64,000 nt of DNA from Mesorhizobium sp. AR02 (GCF_024746835.1 NZ_CP080531.1:744001-808000); one strand, 5' to 3'; positions 1 through 8,111 are shown, numbered from the stretch's first letter. The notes: generated by a model from the letters alone, not told the origin. Translations and numbers: made by a program.

Positions 1-87
1 CCCGTGAACGGGGAGAGGGACGCTTTCATCGGCGATTTCGCCAATCGCCAACGTTGCAGGATGAGCGCCGAGATTGCGGACAGCCCT

Positions 88-139
88 CTTCTCCCCGTTT
101 ACGGGGAGAAGGTGCCGGCAGGCGGATGAGGGGCAGCGC
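88..139. repeat. Palindromic intergenic mosaic repeat, copy 1
   Basis: A perfect hairpin (CTTCTCCCC at 88-96 pairing with GGGGAGAAG at 103-111) is followed by a GC-rich tail ending in GATGAGGGGCAGCGC. The same hairpin and tail recur at 2322-2502, and a further half copy (CCCGTGAACGGGGAGA) lies at 1-16. Several copies in intergenic positions point to a dispersed rhizobial mosaic repeat of the RIME/BIME type. It lies just downstream of eutA on that gene's strand and could act as an mRNA 3' end. The stretch 17-87 shows no gene. Confidence 0.7.
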
Positions 140-146
140 CGACGCA

Positions 147-947
147 TCAGACCAAGCCCCTTTGCAAAGCAACTTCCGGCAATGCCAGCGTCATCAGACG
201 GCCGAATTCGGGATGGTCTGTCTCGTCGCCGCAAAGCCGCAAACAATTCCAGGCGGTCGCCTGATTGCTGGTGACCACCGGCCGGCCGATCGCCTGTTCC
301 ATCCCTGTAACCACAAGCGCGCCGCGCAGCGCCGTGCAGGACACGAACAGGGCTTCGGCGCTCGCGTCGGTGGCCTCACGTGCGAGATCGACAAGCACTG
401 GCGGCGGAATGCGCGCCATCTCGCGGTCATCCTCGAAGCCGAGACAGGTGAAGCTGAGGATGTCGAAACCTCGCTCGGCGAAATACTCAGCCATCGGCCT
501 GGAGGTTTCGACCGTGTAGGGGGTGAGGATACTGATCTTCTTCGCCCCGAGCGCCTTCAATCCGCGGACGCCGGCCATCGGCGGCGTGACGACGGGAATG
601 CCGGGTTTGGCGGCCTGGATCGCCGCCTCGATCTCGGCATCGCCGATGACCACCGAGGCCGAGGTGCAGGAATAGCAGATGGCATCGAGATTCTCGTCGG
701 GCAGGATCAAGGCCGCGCCCGCCGTCAGCGCCGGCTGCATCTTGCGCAGATTTTCCGGCGTCGTCGGATTGGCGTAGGGAATGCGCGCGACATAGACGCC
801 GATGCGTTCGCTCGCCACCATGCGGCGGAAATCCGGTTCGCTGGTGTGATCGGTGGCGAGGATGATCAGGCCGACGCGCTTTTCCAGAGGGCGCGCATCC
901 AACGCTGGCCGTTTCGGGTGGACCTTGATCTCAGGCAATGGTTTCAC
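147..947 (-). CDS. eutA: Ectoine utilization protein EutA (Asp/Glu racemase / maleate isomerase family)
   Basis: A 266-residue cytoplasmic protein of the Asp/Glu racemase, maleate isomerase and arylmalonate decarboxylase superfamily. The family's first cysteine region is visible as CYSCTSASVVIG near residues 90-100, and the second as SCTALRG near 203-209. In ectoine-degrading bacteria the homologue EutA is encoded with the ehu importer and eutBCDE. It is proposed to act with EutB/EutC in hydroxyectoine breakdown, but its exact reaction is not settled. The start is GTG at 947 with GAGGTAA upstream, only 3 bases after the ehuD stop, so it is the fifth gene of the ehu operon. No eutB follows inside the window; a repeat separates eutA from the left edge. 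Confidence 0.8.
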   Translation of the reverse strand: MKPLPEIKVHPKRPALDARPLEKRVGLIILATDHTSEPDFRRMVASERIGVYVARIPYANPTTPENLRKMQPALTAGAALILPDENLDAICYSCTSASVVIGDAEIEAAIQAAKPGIPVVTPPMAGVRGLKALGAKKISILTPYTVETSRPMAEYFAERGFDILSFTCLGFEDDREMARIPPPVLVDLAREATDASAEALFVSCTALRGALVVTGMEQAIGRPVVTSNQATAWNCLRLCGDETDHPEFGRLMTLALPEVALQRGLV

Positions 948-950
948 GGA

Positions 951-1610
951 TTACCTCTCGATCTTGCCGTAGCGGCGTTCCAGCCAGCGCAGCAGCACGA
1001 CCGAACAAAGACTGATAGCGAGGAAGAAGGCGCCGACCAGCGTGATCGGCTCGATATAGCGGTAGTAGGTGTTGGCAACGCTTTTCGCCTGGTTCATCAG
1101 CTCCAGCACGGTGATCGCCGACAACAGCGGCGTCTCCTTGAACATGGCGATGAAATAATTGGCCAGAGCCGGGATCATCGGCGGGATGGCTTGCGGAATG
1201 ATGATGTGGGTCCAGGTCTGCGTGGCGCTGAGATTGCAGGCCTTGGCGGCCTCCCATTGGCCGCGCGGCACATTGTCGATGCCGGCGCGGTAGACCTCCG
1301 CCGTGTAGGTGCCGTAGTGCAGCCCAAGCCCGATAACGCCGGCGACGAGCGGCGGTAAAAGAATGCCGATATCGGGCAGCACGTAGAAGATGAAATAGAG
1401 CTGCACCAGAAGCGGCGTGCCGCGGATGAATTCGGCCGCCCAGCCGACGGTGCGCGACAAGGCCTTGTTGGTCGAGCGGCGCGCCAGCGCGATGCCAAGC
1501 CCGACGATCGCCGCCAGCACCGAGCCGAGCAGCGTCGCCAGGATGGTGATCTTCACCCCCTGGATCAGCGTCGGCATGATCTGCCAGACAAAATCCCAAT
1601 CCCATTCCAT
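951..1610 (-). CDS. ehuD: Ectoine/hydroxyectoine ABC transporter permease EhuD
   Basis: A 219-residue HisM/GlnP-type inner-membrane permease. It has several hydrophobic segments and the EAA loop region (GQWEAAKACNLS near residues 140-150), where the ATPase docks. It should pair with EhuC to form the membrane channel of the ectoine importer. I chose ATG at 1610 (MEWDWDF), which matches the usual EhuD N-terminus and avoids overlapping ehuC. An upstream start at 1646 would add 12 residues overlapping the ehuC end. The operon position between ehuC and eutA is the rhizobial order. Confidence 0.85.
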   Translation of the reverse strand: MEWDWDFVWQIMPTLIQGVKITILATLLGSVLAAIVGLGIALARRSTNKALSRTVGWAAEFIRGTPLLVQLYFIFYVLPDIGILLPPLVAGVIGLGLHYGTYTAEVYRAGIDNVPRGQWEAAKACNLSATQTWTHIIIPQAIPPMIPALANYFIAMFKETPLLSAITVLELMNQAKSVANTYYRYIEPITLVGAFFLAISLCSVVLLRWLERRYGKIER

Positions 1611-1626
1611 CAGCGAGCCCACTCCA

Positions 1627-2286
1627 TCAGACGCGCACCCCATCAAGGCCGCGCGCCAGCCGGCGCTCCAGCGAGCGCACGCCCCATGAGATGAGCAGCG
1701 CCAGGATGAAATAGATGATGAGGATGGTGGTGAACGGCACCATAGTGTTGCCGGTCTGGGCGCGCACCACCTGCGCCTGGAACGTGAGGTCGGCGAGCGA
1801 GATCAGCGAGACCACCGACGTGGCCTTCAGCAGCTCGATGGCGTTGTTGCCGAAGGTCGGCAGCATCACCAGAAATGCCTGCGGCAGGATGACGTGGCGC
1901 AGACCTTGCCAACGGCCGAGATTAAGGGCGATGCAGGCCTCGTGCTGTTCGCGGCCGATCGATTGCACCGCGCCGCGCACCACTTCGGCGGCATAGGCGC
2001 CGACGTTCAAGCCGAGCGCCAGCACGCCGGCCTGCAGCGGGGTCAATTCGAGGCCCACCAGCGGCAGCACGAAATAGGCGAAGAACAGCTGCACGAAGAT
2101 CGATGTGCCGCGAAAGAATTCGATATAGGCGGTGGCGAGCGCCCGCAGCAGAAAGAAGCGCGACAGCCGCCCCATGCCGGCAAAGAAGGCCATGATCAGG
2201 GCAAGCACCGACCCCATCAGCGTCAGCTCGATGGTGACAAGCGCTCCCTGCACTATCAGGCCGAGATAGCCGGACCACTGGGTCAT
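1627..2286 (-). CDS. ehuC: Ectoine/hydroxyectoine ABC transporter permease EhuC
   Basis: A 219-residue permease paralogous to EhuD, with hydrophobic helices and an EAA-type loop (REQHEACIALNLG). It forms the inner-membrane channel for ectoine and hydroxyectoine with EhuD. I chose ATG at 2286 (MTQWSGYLG). The frame stays open to 2460, but that extension reads through the palindromic repeat at 2322-2502 and gives an implausible N-terminus. The gene is 221 bases from ehuB because the repeat lies between them. The gap to ehuD is 16 bases. Confidence 0.85.
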   Translation of the reverse strand: MTQWSGYLGLIVQGALVTIELTLMGSVLALIMAFFAGMGRLSRFFLLRALATAYIEFFRGTSIFVQLFFAYFVLPLVGLELTPLQAGVLALGLNVGAYAAEVVRGAVQSIGREQHEACIALNLGRWQGLRHVILPQAFLVMLPTFGNNAIELLKATSVVSLISLADLTFQAQVVRAQTGNTMVPFTTILIIYFILALLISWGVRSLERRLARGLDGVRV

Positions 2287-2321
2287 TCGATTAGAGGTTC
2301 CAACGTTGGCGGTTCTTGGGT

Positions 2322-2502
2322 CCTTCTCCCCGTTCACGGGGAGTTGAGGAGCGGTCCGCGTAGCGGGCGAAAAGCCAATTGCTTGGCTTTTCGAGCGACG
2401 AAAGGCGGCAGGCAGATGAGGGGCAGCGCTAGCCTGTCCAAACTTGGCGCCGCCCCTCATCCGTCACTTCGTGACACCTTCTCCCCGTAAACGGGGAGAA
2501 GG
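2322..2502. repeat. Palindromic mosaic repeat inside the ehuB-ehuC gap
   Basis: This 181-base element is bounded by CTTCTCCCCGT-containing hairpins at both ends (2322-2341 imperfect; 2477-2502 near perfect). Inside it are a hairpin GAAAAGCCAA/TTGGCTTTTC near 2369-2392 and the opposed tails GATGAGGGGC and GCCCCTCATC. It carries the same modules as the copy at 88-139. It follows the ehuB stop on the minus strand by only a few bases, so it would be transcribed within the operon. Confidence 0.75.
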
Positions 2503-2507
2503 AAAAA

Positions 2508-3359
2508 TCACTTCGCCGAGCAGAGCTTGTCGCGCGTCGTCGACATCGCGGCGGCTGCCGAGAAGCCGTAGGGCTCGATGATCTTGGCGAACTCGCCTGA
2601 TTTCTTCATCTTGGCCAATTCGACGTCGTAGGCGTCACGCATCGCCTCGTCGCCCTTCTTGAAGGCGGCGCCGTCGCAATAGACCGGGGCGCCCTGCACC
2701 GGCGCGATGACTTCGAGGCTCGGATCATTGGCCTTTTTCATCAGATCGTTGATCGACAGAACCGGCAGCGAATAGGCGTCGATGCGGCCGTCCTGCACCA
2801 TCTTCAGGCCGCTTTGCCCATCCGGCACGACGATGATACGTTCGCGCGGCACGCCGGCGTTGAGGGCCAGCTTCTCCTCGGTGCCACCGCCGGGCGCGCC
2901 GATCGTGGCGGTCGTGTCCTTGGCGACATCCTCGTAGCTCTTGAAACCTTTCGGATTGCCTTTCTTCACCAGCATCGCCTCGGCGTCGCACAGCACCGGT
3001 TCGGAATAGGCGACAGCCGCGCAACGCTCCGGCTTCATGAACAGGCCGGCGGTGACGACATCGAAACGGCCGGCCTTCAGGCCGGGGATCATGGCGCCAT
3101 ATTCCGAGATGGAAGCGACGATGTCGGAGACACCGAGGCGTTTGAAGATCTCGCGCGCCACGTCGGGCGCCGCGCCAGAAACCTTGCCGTCGGCGGCGAC
3201 GGCCGTGTAGGGCGGCTCGTTGGCGATGGCGACACGGGCGAAGCCCTGTGCCTTCAACTGCTCGAGCTTGCTGTCGTCGGCCGACCCCGCGGTCGAGGCG
3301 GCCAGCACCGCCGTCAGTGCAAGGCCGGCGACGCCGGCCAGAATGCCAAGTTTCTTCAT
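2508..3359 (-). CDS. ehuB: Ectoine/hydroxyectoine-binding protein EhuB
   Basis: A 283-residue periplasmic solute-binding protein of the SBP_bac_3 (polar amino acid) family. It has a typical Sec signal (MKKLG, then a long Ala/Leu/Val stretch, cleavage near AGSA-DD). The mature part begins with a KAQGFARVAIANEPPY segment, the usual ligand-site start for this family, and later has KAGRFDVVTAGLFMKPERC. I chose ATG at 3359 because AAGGAG lies 9 bases upstream; a TTG at 3368 is the only alternative. Its neighbours ehuA, ehuC, ehuD and eutA make ectoine the likely ligand. Confidence 0.85.
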   Translation of the reverse strand: MKKLGILAGVAGLALTAVLAASTAGSADDSKLEQLKAQGFARVAIANEPPYTAVAADGKVSGAAPDVAREIFKRLGVSDIVASISEYGAMIPGLKAGRFDVVTAGLFMKPERCAAVAYSEPVLCDAEAMLVKKGNPKGFKSYEDVAKDTTATIGAPGGGTEEKLALNAGVPRERIIVVPDGQSGLKMVQDGRIDAYSLPVLSINDLMKKANDPSLEVIAPVQGAPVYCDGAAFKKGDEAMRDAYDVELAKMKKSGEFAKIIEPYGFSAAAAMSTTRDKLCSAK

Positions 3360-3447
3360 TGTTCCCAACTCCTTGTTTCTTGTCTTGGTTTGTTCGAGGC
3401 AGCTTTCCCGCCCCTTGAGGACGGCGTTGTCGCCTCGGGCATGACGG

Positions 3448-4242
3448 TCAGACGCGATGTCCGGCCGCGATGATCTTCTTCAGGAAGCCTTGCGTGCGCT
3501 CCTGCTTGGGATGGCGGAAAATCTCGTCGGGCTTGCCTTCCTCAACGATCTTGCCGCGATCGAAGAACAGCACCCGGTCGGCGAAGTCGTGGGCAAACCC
3601 CATCTCGTGCGTGACCAGCAGCATGGTCATGTCGGTCTCGGCGCAGAGCCGCCACAGAACGTTGAGCACCTCCTCGACCAGTTCCGGATCTAGCGCCGAC
3701 GTCACTTCGTCGAACAGCATGATCTTCGGCTGCAAAGCGAGCGCGCGGGCGATCGCCACGCGCTGTTTCTGGCCGCCGGACAGCTGCGCCGGCATGGCCT
3801 TGGCCTTGTCGGCCATGCCGACCATGTCGAGCAGTTCCATCGCCCGTTTTTCGGCGGCGGCGCGTGGCGTGCCCTTGGTCAGCATCGGCGCCAGCGTCAC
3901 ATTGTCGATGACGCTCTTGTGCGGAAACAGGTTGAACAGCTGGAAGACCATGCCGATCTTCTGGCGCATCCGGGCCAGATGCCGCTCGTCGGCCGGCAGC
4001 AGCTGACCGTTGCGCTCCATGTGGTAGAGCTGCTCGCCCTCGATCTGGATGTGGCCGCCATCGATGCGCTCCAGCGTCATCAGGATGCGCAGGATCGTCG
4101 TCTTGCCCGAGCCGGACGGGCCGATCAGCGCCAGCTTCTCGCGCGGCATGACCTGCATCGACAGGCCGTCCAGCACCTTGAAGCTGCCAAAGCTCTTCGA
4201 GATGCCGTCGATCTTGATGATGGGCGCGGTGGTTGCGGACAA
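3448..4242 (-). CDS. ehuA: Ectoine/hydroxyectoine ABC transporter ATPase EhuA
   Basis: A 264-residue cytoplasmic ABC ATPase of the polar amino-acid class. It has Walker A GPSGSGKTT near residue 40, signature [15 protein letters not shown], and Walker B IMLFDEVTSALD. It energizes the EhuCD channel. The start is TTG at 4242 with GGGGA about 8 bases upstream. It is the first gene of the ehu operon, and 78 bases separate it from ehuB. The upstream region to 4386 carries short palindromes that may be EnuR sites. Confidence 0.85.
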   Translation of the reverse strand: MSATTAPIIKIDGISKSFGSFKVLDGLSMQVMPREKLALIGPSGSGKTTILRILMTLERIDGGHIQIEGEQLYHMERNGQLLPADERHLARMRQKIGMVFQLFNLFPHKSVIDNVTLAPMLTKGTPRAAAEKRAMELLDMVGMADKAKAMPAQLSGGQKQRVAIARALALQPKIMLFDEVTSALDPELVEEVLNVLWRLCAETDMTMLLVTHEMGFAHDFADRVLFFDRGKIVEEGKPDEIFRHPKQERTQGFLKKIIAAGHRV

Positions 4243-4301
4243 ATGAATTTCCCCGTGCTGGAGAAGCCTGTGCCCTTAACGATGCGGAACGCGCCAAATC
4301 A

Positions 4302-4353
4302 TGTCAATTGGGAAAATAATATCATGACAATATTTCCCATTCCGCACAATTGT
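4302..4353. promoter_or_regulatory. Candidate EnuR operator cluster upstream of ehuA
   Basis: Within about 50 bases upstream of the ehu operon lie TGTCAATTG (4302-4310), GGGAAAATA opposed to TATTTCCC, ATGACAAT (4324-4331) and the perfect palindrome ACAATTGT (4346-4353). The word TGTCAATTG recurs on the opposite strand at 5798-5806, in the gap between enuR and the AsnC gene. A site shared by the two promoter regions of an ectoine cluster fits regulation by the MocR protein encoded between them. This is inference from sequence only. Confidence 0.4.
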
Positions 4354-4386
4354 TGAGCAATCGGTGCCCGAAGAGCGGCGCACTCG

Positions 4387-5772
4387 CTAGATGGCCAACA
4401 GCAGATGTTCCGGATCGCCAAGCAAGAGCTTGGTGACAACGCCGAGGCCGGCGCGCAGTTCCCCTTCGGTGGTCGAGCCCAGCGAGATGCGCACCGCCGG
4501 ATGCCAGGGCGCGTCGGAAATGCGGAAGGATGTGCCGGGCGCGATCGCCACGCCCTGCAGCCGGGCCTGGGCGACAAAGCCCTCCTCGGTACGGTCGTCG
4601 GGCAATTGCAGCCAGACGTGCAGCCCGTCGCGCCGGGCGCGATAGTCGATCCCGGCAAGCACCTCGGCGGCGATGTCCTGCCGCCGTCGAAGTGCGGCGC
4701 GCTGCCAACGCACGAGTTCCATCGCGGTGCCGTCGGTCACCCATTTGGTCGCGATCTCGGCCACCAGCGGCGTTGCCATCCAGTTCGAGACCAGGTGCCG
4801 GTTGGCGACGGCGGCGACATAGCGGTCGGGCGCGGCGAGATAGCCGATGCGCAGGCCGGGCACGGTGATCTTGGTGAAGGAAGTGACGTAGAGCGTGCGC
4901 TCCGGCGCGAAGGCGGCCACCGGCGGCGGCCGGTCTTCGACCAACGGCCCCAGCACATCGTTCTCGATGATGGCGATGTCGTGCTTGCGCGCAACCGCGG
5001 CGATCTCTTCGCGCCGCCGTGCATCCATCAGGGTTGCCGTGGGGTTGATCACCGAAGGCTGTACGAACACCGCGCGGATGTCGGACAGCCGGCAGGCCTC
5101 GTCCAGCGCCTCCGGGATCAGGCCGTTGTCGTCGATCGGCAGACCTTCGAGGTTGAAGCCGAGATAGCGCGCCAGCGGTACCAGCGTGTGGTGGCCGATC
5201 GCCTCGGTGGCGACAGTGGAGCCGGGCGGCGCCACGCTCATCAGCGCCACCGTCATGCCGGCGGTGGCGCCGTTGGTCAGGCTGATATTCTGCGCGGAGA
5301 CATCCAGCCCGCACAGTTTCAGCCATTCGACGGCGACCGCTCGATGGCGCGGGAACACCATGTTGGGCCGGAACGACAGCGCCGAGCTCGACGGCAGGTT
5401 TTCGGCCAGCCAGCCCAGCGCCTGCTTCAGCCGCTCCAGATGCATCGGCTCGCAGACCGGCTTCAGGATGGACAGGTCGATGACCTCGCCGAGGCGCTCC
5501 GGCAGATAGGGTGGCTCCGGCTCGCGGCGTTGCGTCTGGACAAAGCTGCCACGGCCGATCTCGCCGGAAATCAAGCCGCGGCGAATCAATTCCTCATAGG
5601 CACGGCTGACGGTCTGCACCGAGAGTTTGAGATCGTCCGCCAGCCGGCGATGCGTCGGCAGCCGCGCGCCATTGGCCAAACGCCCGTCATGGATGGCGCG
5701 CGCGAACTGGTCGGCCAGCGATTGATAGGCTGGCCGCCGAATGAGCGCGGGGTCGGGTTGCCACAATGTCAT
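4387..5772 (-). CDS. enuR: MocR/PdxR-type GntR regulator of ectoine catabolism (EnuR/EutR)
   Basis: A 461-residue two-domain regulator. Residues 10-80 form a GntR winged helix (LPTHRRLADDLKLSVQTVSRAYEELIRRG). Residues about 110-455 form a type-I aminotransferase fold. The PLP-binding lysine is K301 in SFTKITVPGLRIGY, matching the lysine position described for EnuR (K302 in Ruegeria pomeroyi). EnuR represses ectoine catabolic genes and is released by ectoine-derived inducers (alpha-ADABA, DABA) bound through PLP. The gene sits next to ehuA and diverges from the AsnC gene, the arrangement seen in ectoine clusters. Confidence 0.85.
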   Translation of the reverse strand: MTLWQPDPALIRRPAYQSLADQFARAIHDGRLANGARLPTHRRLADDLKLSVQTVSRAYEELIRRGLISGEIGRGSFVQTQRREPEPPYLPERLGEVIDLSILKPVCEPMHLERLKQALGWLAENLPSSSALSFRPNMVFPRHRAVAVEWLKLCGLDVSAQNISLTNGATAGMTVALMSVAPPGSTVATEAIGHHTLVPLARYLGFNLEGLPIDDNGLIPEALDEACRLSDIRAVFVQPSVINPTATLMDARRREEIAAVARKHDIAIIENDVLGPLVEDRPPPVAAFAPERTLYVTSFTKITVPGLRIGYLAAPDRYVAAVANRHLVSNWMATPLVAEIATKWVTDGTAMELVRWQRAALRRRQDIAAEVLAGIDYRARRDGLHVWLQLPDDRTEEGFVAQARLQGVAIAPGTSFRISDAPWHPAVRISLGSTTEGELRAGLGVVTKLLLGDPEHLLLAI

Positions 5773-5797
5773 GACTTATTAGAGATCGAAATCAGTG

Positions 5798-5806
5798 CAA
5801 TTGACA
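5798..5806 (-). promoter_or_regulatory. Second TGTCAATTG word, enuR/asnC intergenic region
   Basis: CAATTGACA on the plus strand (TGTCAATTG on the minus strand) lies in the roughly 80-base gap between the divergent enuR and AsnC-type genes. It matches the word at 4302-4310 upstream of ehuA base for base. It is a candidate half-site for EnuR or the AsnC-type protein. Nine bases are weak evidence on their own. Confidence 0.3.
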
Positions 5807-5855
5807 ATCGAAATAATGCGCCATCATGGTACTGTGGACGAAAAAGTGGGCAACG

Positions 5856-6347
5856 ATGACTGCTGCTAAACTCGACCCGATCGACCTCAAAATCCTCGAC
5901 GCCATCCAGCGCGACGGGCGCATCACCAAGCTGGCGCTGGCCGAGCAGGTCGGGCTGTCGCCGACCCCATGCTGGATGCGGCTGCGCAAGCTGGAGAAGG
6001 CCGGCATCGTCTCGGGTTATCACGCCAGGATCGCCATGCGTGTCGTGGCGCCGGTCGCTACCGTGCTTATGGAGGTGACGCTGGCCAGCCACCGCCAGGC
6101 CGATTTCGACCGCTTCGAGCGCGTCATCCGAGACATCCCCGAGATCGTTGCCTGCTGGTCGGTGGGTGGCGGCGTCGACTATGTGCTGAAGGTGATGGCG
6201 CGCGACATCGACGCCTACCAGCGGCTGGTCGACGGCTTGCTCGAGCGCGAGATCGGCATCGACCGCTACTTCACCTACATCGTCATCAAGACGGTGAAGG
6301 ACGATATCGCGCTGCCCATAGCCGACCTGTTGCCGGTATCGCCGTAG
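5856..6347 (+). CDS. Lrp/AsnC-family regulator of the ectoine cluster
   Basis: About 163 residues. The N-terminal AsnC-type helix-turn-helix (LDPIDLKILDAIQRDGRITK, then LAEQVGLSPTPCWMRLRKLEKAGIV) is followed by a RAM ligand-binding domain (residues about 65-150, with WSVGGGVDYVLKV). AsnC genes with an ssd and an aminotransferase gene downstream are a standard part of ectoine catabolic clusters. The Halomonas equivalent is called DoeX. I prefer ATG at 5856; an ATG at 5826 would add 10 residues without a clear ribosome-binding site. It likely activates or fine-tunes the ectoine genes in response to intermediates. Confidence 0.8.
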   Translation: MTAAKLDPIDLKILDAIQRDGRITKLALAEQVGLSPTPCWMRLRKLEKAGIVSGYHARIAMRVVAPVATVLMEVTLASHRQADFDRFERVIRDIPEIVACWSVGGGVDYVLKVMARDIDAYQRLVDGLLEREIGIDRYFTYIVIKTVKDDIALPIADLLPVSP

Positions 6348-6378
6348 CGCCGGAGAGATCGTCTGCCCGACCGGTGCA

Positions 6379-6397
6379 ATAGAGAGAGACTCTCTAT
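6379..6397. promoter_or_regulatory. Perfect palindrome upstream of the ssd gene
   Basis: ATAGAGAG-AGA-CTCTCTAT is an 8-base perfect inverted repeat with a 3-base centre, between the AsnC gene (ends 6347) and the aldehyde dehydrogenase (starts 6478). Its position suits an operator for transcription of the ssd-aminotransferase pair. Its half-sites do not resemble the TGTCAATTG word near enuR. Confidence 0.4.
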
Positions 6398-6477
6398 CAG
6401 CGCGTGCCCAAACAGCCTCTCTGTCTGTCCGCGATGGATAATCTCCCGGCATCAGACCGCACCGGGAGGCTTCGACC

Positions 6478-7971
6478 ATGTCCGCGCATTTCGCCCGCTC
6501 GCATCGCCATGAAGCGCTCGACCGCCTCGCCGACCGCCGCCTGCTGCGCGAACTCGCCTATGTCGATGGACACTGGACGGCAAGCGAGGCCGCTGAAAGT
6601 TTTGAGGTCACCGATCCGGCGACTGGCACTACTGTCGCGTTTGTCGCCGCGCTGGATGCGCGGCAAACGACAAAAGCGATCGATGCCGCCGTCAGCGCCT
6701 TCCCGGCCTGGCGGTCGCTGATGCCGCAGGAGCGCTCGAAAATTCTGCGAAAATGGTTCGAACTGATCATCGCCGCGAAAGACGACCTCGCTCTGCTGAT
6801 GACACTGGAACAAGGCAAGCCGCTGCAGGAATCGCTCGGCGAGATCGATTATGCCGCCTCCTTCGTCGAATGGTACGCGGAGGAAGCAAAACGTCTCAAC
6901 GCCGAGAGCGTCACCAGCCATCTGCCTGATGCGGAAATGATGGTTCGGCGCGAGCCGCTTGGCGTCGTCGGTGTCGTCACGCCGTGGAATTTCCCCTCGG
7001 CCATGCTGACCCGCAAGGCGGCCGCCGCCCTTGCCGCCGGCTGTACCATCGTCGCGCATCCCTCCTCCGAGACGCCGCTGTCGGCGCTGGCGCTGGCTGA
7101 GCTTGGTGAGCGCGCCGGCCTGCCCGCAGGCGTTTTCAACATCGTCACTGGCAAGGCCGCGACGATCGTCGGCCGGATGTGCGAGGACGCACGCGTCCGC
7201 GCCATGAGTTTTACGGGCTCGACCGAGATCGGCCGGCTGATCGCGGCCCAGAGCGCGCCGACGATGAAGCGGCTGGTGATGGAGCTTGGCGGCCACGCGC
7301 CACTGATCGTCTTTGCCGACGCGGATCTGGACAAAGCGGTGGGCATTGCCATCGATGCCAAATTCGCCACGTCGGGCCAGGACTGCCTTGCCGCCAATCG
7401 CATCTACGTCCAGCGGCCTCTCTACGACCGCTTCTGCGCCGCCTTCGCCAGGCGCATCGAGGCGCTGCGGATCGGCAATGGGCTCGCCGACAAGATTGAT
7501 ATCGGGCCGCTGATGCATGAGCGAGCCGTCCAGAAAGTCGAGGAACAGGTCGCCAACGCCCTCGCCCAGGGCGCGCGCTGCCTCAATGGCGGCAAGCGGC
7601 ATCAGGCCGGGCCGCTGTTCTATCAGCCGACGCTGCTGGTCGATGTGCCCGACGAGGCGTTGATCATGCGCGAAGAGACTTTTGGACCGGTCGCCGCCGT
7701 CACGCCTTTCGACAGCGAGGACGAGGTGATCGCGCGCGCCAACGCCACCGAATATGGCCTCGTCGCCTATATCGTGACCGAGAATGGCGCCCGCCAGCAG
7801 CGCCTGGGCCGCGCGCTCGACTACGGCATGGTTGCCATCAACCGCGTCAAGATCACCGGCGCGCCGATACCCTTCGGCGGCGTCAAGCAATCCGGCATCG
7901 GCCGCGAAGGCTCGCGCCACGGGCTCGAAGCTTTCACCGATCTAAAATATCTCTGCCTGGACGTAGCCTAA
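6478..7971 (+). CDS. NAD(P)-dependent aldehyde dehydrogenase of the ectoine pathway (succinate/aspartate-semialdehyde dehydrogenase type)
   Basis: A 497-residue ALDH of the GabD group. The catalytic cysteine is in SGQDCLAANR and the general-base glutamate in VMELGGHAP; the cofactor region is TPWNFPSAM and FTGSTEIG. In ectoine catabolism the ssd/doeC product oxidizes aspartate semialdehyde to aspartate. GabD-like enzymes otherwise use succinate semialdehyde. The start is ATG at 6478 with GGGAGG upstream. Gene order asnC-ssd-aminotransferase supports the ectoine role. The substrate cannot be fixed from sequence. Confidence 0.85.
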   Translation: MSAHFARSHRHEALDRLADRRLLRELAYVDGHWTASEAAESFEVTDPATGTTVAFVAALDARQTTKAIDAAVSAFPAWRSLMPQERSKILRKWFELIIAAKDDLALLMTLEQGKPLQESLGEIDYAASFVEWYAEEAKRLNAESVTSHLPDAEMMVRREPLGVVGVVTPWNFPSAMLTRKAAAALAAGCTIVAHPSSETPLSALALAELGERAGLPAGVFNIVTGKAATIVGRMCEDARVRAMSFTGSTEIGRLIAAQSAPTMKRLVMELGGHAPLIVFADADLDKAVGIAIDAKFATSGQDCLAANRIYVQRPLYDRFCAAFARRIEALRIGNGLADKIDIGPLMHERAVQKVEEQVANALAQGARCLNGGKRHQAGPLFYQPTLLVDVPDEALIMREETFGPVAAVTPFDSEDEVIARANATEYGLVAYIVTENGARQQRLGRALDYGMVAINRVKITGAPIPFGGVKQSGIGREGSRHGLEAFTDLKYLCLDVA

Positions 7972-8111
7972 GATGTGTCGATATTCAGGTGATGCCGGCC
8001 TGCAAATGCCAGGCTTCTGCGCTTCCGGTGCTCACGTACTTGAGTACGCTCCGCTCCGGTTCTCGAAACCTGACATTTTCGGCTCGGCCTGACCTGAATC
8101 TCAACACATCT
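7971..8111. repeat. RIME-like palindromic intergenic element between ssd and aminotransferase genes
   Basis: The ends form an imperfect inverted repeat of about 20 bases (AGATGTGTCGATATTCAGGT at the left; ACCTGAATCTCAACACATCT at the right). The centre has an inner palindrome around GTACTTGAGTAC and the opposed words GCTTCCGGTGC and GCTCCGGTTC. The whole 141-base unit folds on itself and starts inside the ssd stop region. This is typical of short non-coding mosaic repeats of rhizobia. It sits inside an apparent operon and may reduce downstream expression or protect mRNA. Confidence 0.65.

Noticed and set aside
54..1358. A long plus-strand open frame across eutA and ehuD.
   Set aside because: It is the antisense shadow of two recognisable genes; its translation is Arg/His/Gln-rich with no family pattern.
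1627..2460. Extended ehuC start at 2460.
   Set aside because: The extra 58 residues are translated repeat sequence; ATG 2286 gives the normal permease length.
7971..8111. Possible CRISPR or tandem repeat because of repeated short words near 8 kb.
   Set aside because: The words are inverted, not direct, and there are no regular spacers; it is a single palindromic element.
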